This document shows positions 6,429-8,154 of a stretch of 8,154 nucleotides of DNA, in pieces; within the stretch, counting starts at the first letter, position 1; each line of letters starts with the position of its first letter. The position numbers and the translations under genes are program-made. The notes beneath the pieces are model-generated. The model ran no database searches. It was not told where the DNA came from and saw only the letters and a program-made list of their open reading frames with translations. This DNA is from Flavobacteriales bacterium (GTDB lineage Bacteria > Bacteroidota > Bacteroidia > Flavobacteriales_D > Sanyastnellaceae). The DNA is taken from the NCBI GenBank assembly GCA_028825055.1, contig JAPKAW010000077.1:1-8154 (forward strand), read 5' to 3'.

Positions 6429-8154
6429 GCTTTTTTGGATTCTAAGAGTTTCTTCAATGCCAAATATTCATCGCGTAAACGAGCGGCTTCCATAAAGTCA
6501 AGATCTTTCGCTGCGCGTTCCATCACTTTCTTCGTGCGCTGGATTGTCTTTTGAAGCGCCTCAACACCCATGGCATTAACAACAGGATCAGCGGATAGCG
6601 TTTCCATGGTGACATCGGGTTCTGCCGCCAAATGCCGCGGCCGGTCTTCGATGCTGTTGCTTTGCTCGAACATGGTGTTGCGCTGTTTCTTGATCTGCGT
6701 TGGTTTCATACCATGCTTCACGTTGTAAGCCTCTTGCTTCTCTCTTCTTCGCGCTGTTTCGTCAATCGTCATGGCCATGGACTTGGTGATCCGGTCTCCA
6801 TACATGATGACTCGGCCTGAGATGTTTCTAGCGGCTCTTCCTGCAGTTTGAGTCAGGGAGCGATTTGACCTCAGGAAGCCTTCTTTGTCTGCGTCCATAA
6901 TCGCAACCAATGCGACTTCAGGAATGTCCAAGCCTTCTCGCAAAAGATTGACTCCGACGAGCACATCGAATACACCGTCTCTCAATTCCCGGATGATTTC
7001 CACACGATCCAATGTTTTCACATCAGAGTGGATGTAGCGAGTTTTGATACTCAGACGTTCGAGGTATTTGGTCAACTCTTCAGCCATGCGCTTGGTCAGG
7101 GTGGTCACGAGGATGCGGTCTCCTGCGGCAATGGTTCCTTGAATCTCAGTCACCAAATCATCCACTTGGTGTTCGCAAGGCCGGACTTCGATTGGGGGGT
7201 CTAACAATCCAGTAGGGCGAATTACTTGCTCCACGATGACACCTTCAGATTTTTCCAATTCATAATCGGCTGGCGTTGCAGAAACATAAAGCAGTTGGCC
7301 CGTGATGTCATGAAACTCATCGCCTTTGAGCGGACGGTTGTCGAGGGCAGAAGGAAGTCGAAAACCATAGTCAATCAGGGCCGTCTTTCGTGATCGGTCG
7401 CCGCCGTACATGGCGCCAATTTGAGGCATGGTCACGTGACTTTCATCCACAATGAGTAAGAAATCGTCTGCGAAATAGTCGAGCAAGCAAAAAGGGCGTT
7501 CTCCGGGTTTTCTTCGGTCAAAGTACCGGCTGTAGTTCTCAATGCCATTGCAGAATCCGATTTCTTTGATCATCTCTAAATCGTACAATGTCCTTTCCTC
7601 TAATCGCTTGGCTTCCAAAAATTTGGATTGTTCTTGAAAGAAGTCTTTTTGCTTCTCTAAGTCCTGCTGAATTTCCCAAACGGCTTGGTCGGTTGTGGAC
7701 TTGCTCGCGACAAAGAGATTCGCAGGATAGACCACAATGCTGTCAAAGGAGTGCAGGGTTTGTCCTGATTCGGGATCGATGGTCTGCAATGCCTCTATTT
7801 CATCTCCCCAAAATTGAATGCGCAATGCATGGTCGGCATAGGCTAAGAACACATCGACGGTATCGCCTTGAACGCGAAATGTACCGCGCTTAAACTCTGC
7901 ACGAGTTCGGCTGTACAAGCTGCTTACCAATGCGTGCAAGAAGGCATTGCGCCCCCATTTCTGTCCAACGTTGAGAGGGATAATGCTTTTATGAAACTCC
8001 ACCGGGTTGCCGATGCCATAGATGCAGCTAATGGATGCCACTACAATGACATCCCGGCGTCCACTCAACAAAGCGGAGGTGGTGCTTAAACGGAGCTTCT
8101 CAATCTCCTCATTGATTGCCAAGTCCTTTTCTATGAAGGTGTTGGTTGAGGCGA
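6425..8154 (-). CDS. uvrB: Excinuclease ABC subunit B (5' end outside the window)
   Basis: UvrB is the damage-verifying helicase-like subunit of nucleotide excision repair; it takes DNA from UvrA and recruits UvrC. The visible 575 residues start at ASTNTFIEKD, corresponding to about residue 100 of the ~670-residue family, so the Walker A loop and most of the beta-hairpin lie beyond 8154. Visible in order are VVASISCIYGIGNP, FKRGTFRVQGDTVD, the YDLEMIKEIGFCNGIENYSR segment, helicase motif II (VDESHVTMPQ, near 7435-7460), FRLPSALDNRPL, LYVSATPADYE, VIRPTGLLDP, TTLTKRMAEEL, motif V (VGVNLLREGLDIPEV), motif VI (QTAGRAARN, near 6820-6850) and a C-terminal UVR domain that binds UvrC (LDFMEAARLRDEY). 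The frame remains open to the window edge, so there is no start here; the TTG at 8122-8120 is an internal Leu codon. The stop overlaps the next gene's ATG by 4 bases. Confidence 0.98.
   Translation of the reverse strand, partial: ASTNTFIEKDLAINEEIEKLRLSTTSALLSGRRDVIVVASISCIYGIGNPVEFHKSIIPLNVGQKWGRNAFLHALVSSLYSRTRAEFKRGTFRVQGDTVDVFLAYADHALRIQFWGDEIEALQTIDPESGQTLHSFDSIVVYPANLFVASKSTTDQAVWEIQQDLEKQKDFFQEQSKFLEAKRLEERTLYDLEMIKEIGFCNGIENYSRYFDRRKPGERPFCLLDYFADDFLLIVDESHVTMPQIGAMYGGDRSRKTALIDYGFRLPSALDNRPLKGDEFHDITGQLLYVSATPADYELEKSEGVIVEQVIRPTGLLDPPIEVRPCEHQVDDLVTEIQGTIAAGDRILVTTLTKRMAEELTKYLERLSIKTRYIHSDVKTLDRVEIIRELRDGVFDVLVGVNLLREGLDIPEVALVAIMDADKEGFLRSNRSLTQTAGRAARNISGRVIMYGDRITKSMAMTIDETARRREKQEAYNVKHGMKPTQIKKQRNTMFEQSNSIEDRPRHLAAEPDVTMETLSADPVVNAMGVEALQKTIQRTKKVMERAAKDLDFMEAARLRDEYLALKKLLESKKA

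Noticed and set aside
6210..6554. Plus-strand open frame of 114 codons across the methyltransferase/uvrB junction
   Set aside because: Its translation looks like random antisense sequence, and both genes below it carry family motifs in the minus sense.
8120..8122. Start codon of the uvrB frame at 8122
   Set aside because: It is a TTG Leu codon inside conserved UvrB sequence; the frame and the family similarity continue to the window edge.
1..8154. Possible novel defence, mobile or RNA-based system
   Set aside because: I looked for direct repeats, tRNA or rRNA-like segments, transposase or integrase motifs and unexplained gaps on both strands by eye. All space is taken by recognisable housekeeping-type genes and gaps under 100 bases.

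Overview
The window reads as ordinary, densely packed housekeeping chromosome from a member of the Bacteroidota, probably of the Flavobacteriales or a nearby group. The reasons are: a short MenE-type ligase of about 350 residues; TAnnTTTG-like promoter elements close to start codons; no clear Shine-Dalgarno sites; a YASPEG-type OmpA-like/TPR lipoprotein; and an S37-type secreted peptidase whose sequence resembles Bacteroidota members. The genus cannot be named from the sequence alone.

Left part, plus strand (1-2721): the last codons of an unidentified gene (perhaps menC, from context) overlap the start of menE, a menaquinone-pathway acyl-CoA ligase. menE in turn overlaps rdgB/HAM1, an inosine/xanthosine triphosphate pyrophosphatase. 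Both overlaps are the 4-base ATGA type, so the three genes are probably translated from one message. After a 55-base gap with a plausible promoter comes accA, the alpha carboxyltransferase subunit of acetyl-CoA carboxylase.

Middle, plus strand (2722-5907): a separately promoted lipoprotein with an OmpA-like region followed by TPR-like repeats, closed by a strong intrinsic terminator at 4505-4545. Next is a secreted serine peptidase of the S37/S28-like group with a visible Ser-Asp-His set.

Right part, minus strand (5904-8154): the uvrB gene, cut off at the window edge before its first ~95-100 codons, overlaps by ATGA with a small SpoU/TrmH-family RNA 2'-O-methyltransferase. This operon converges on the peptidase gene so tightly that the two opposing stop codons share bases (CTAA, 5904-5907).

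I see no RNA gene, mobile element, CRISPR array, prophage part or defence cassette, and no stretch over 300 bases lacks a gene. I found no convincing undescribed system. The least characterised item is the OmpA-like/TPR lipoprotein, whose OmpA-like motif lacks the usual peptidoglycan-contacting aspartate. Other points worth a look are the Arg in the MenE phosphate-binding loop, the shared stop codons, and the very short leader of the peptidase gene.
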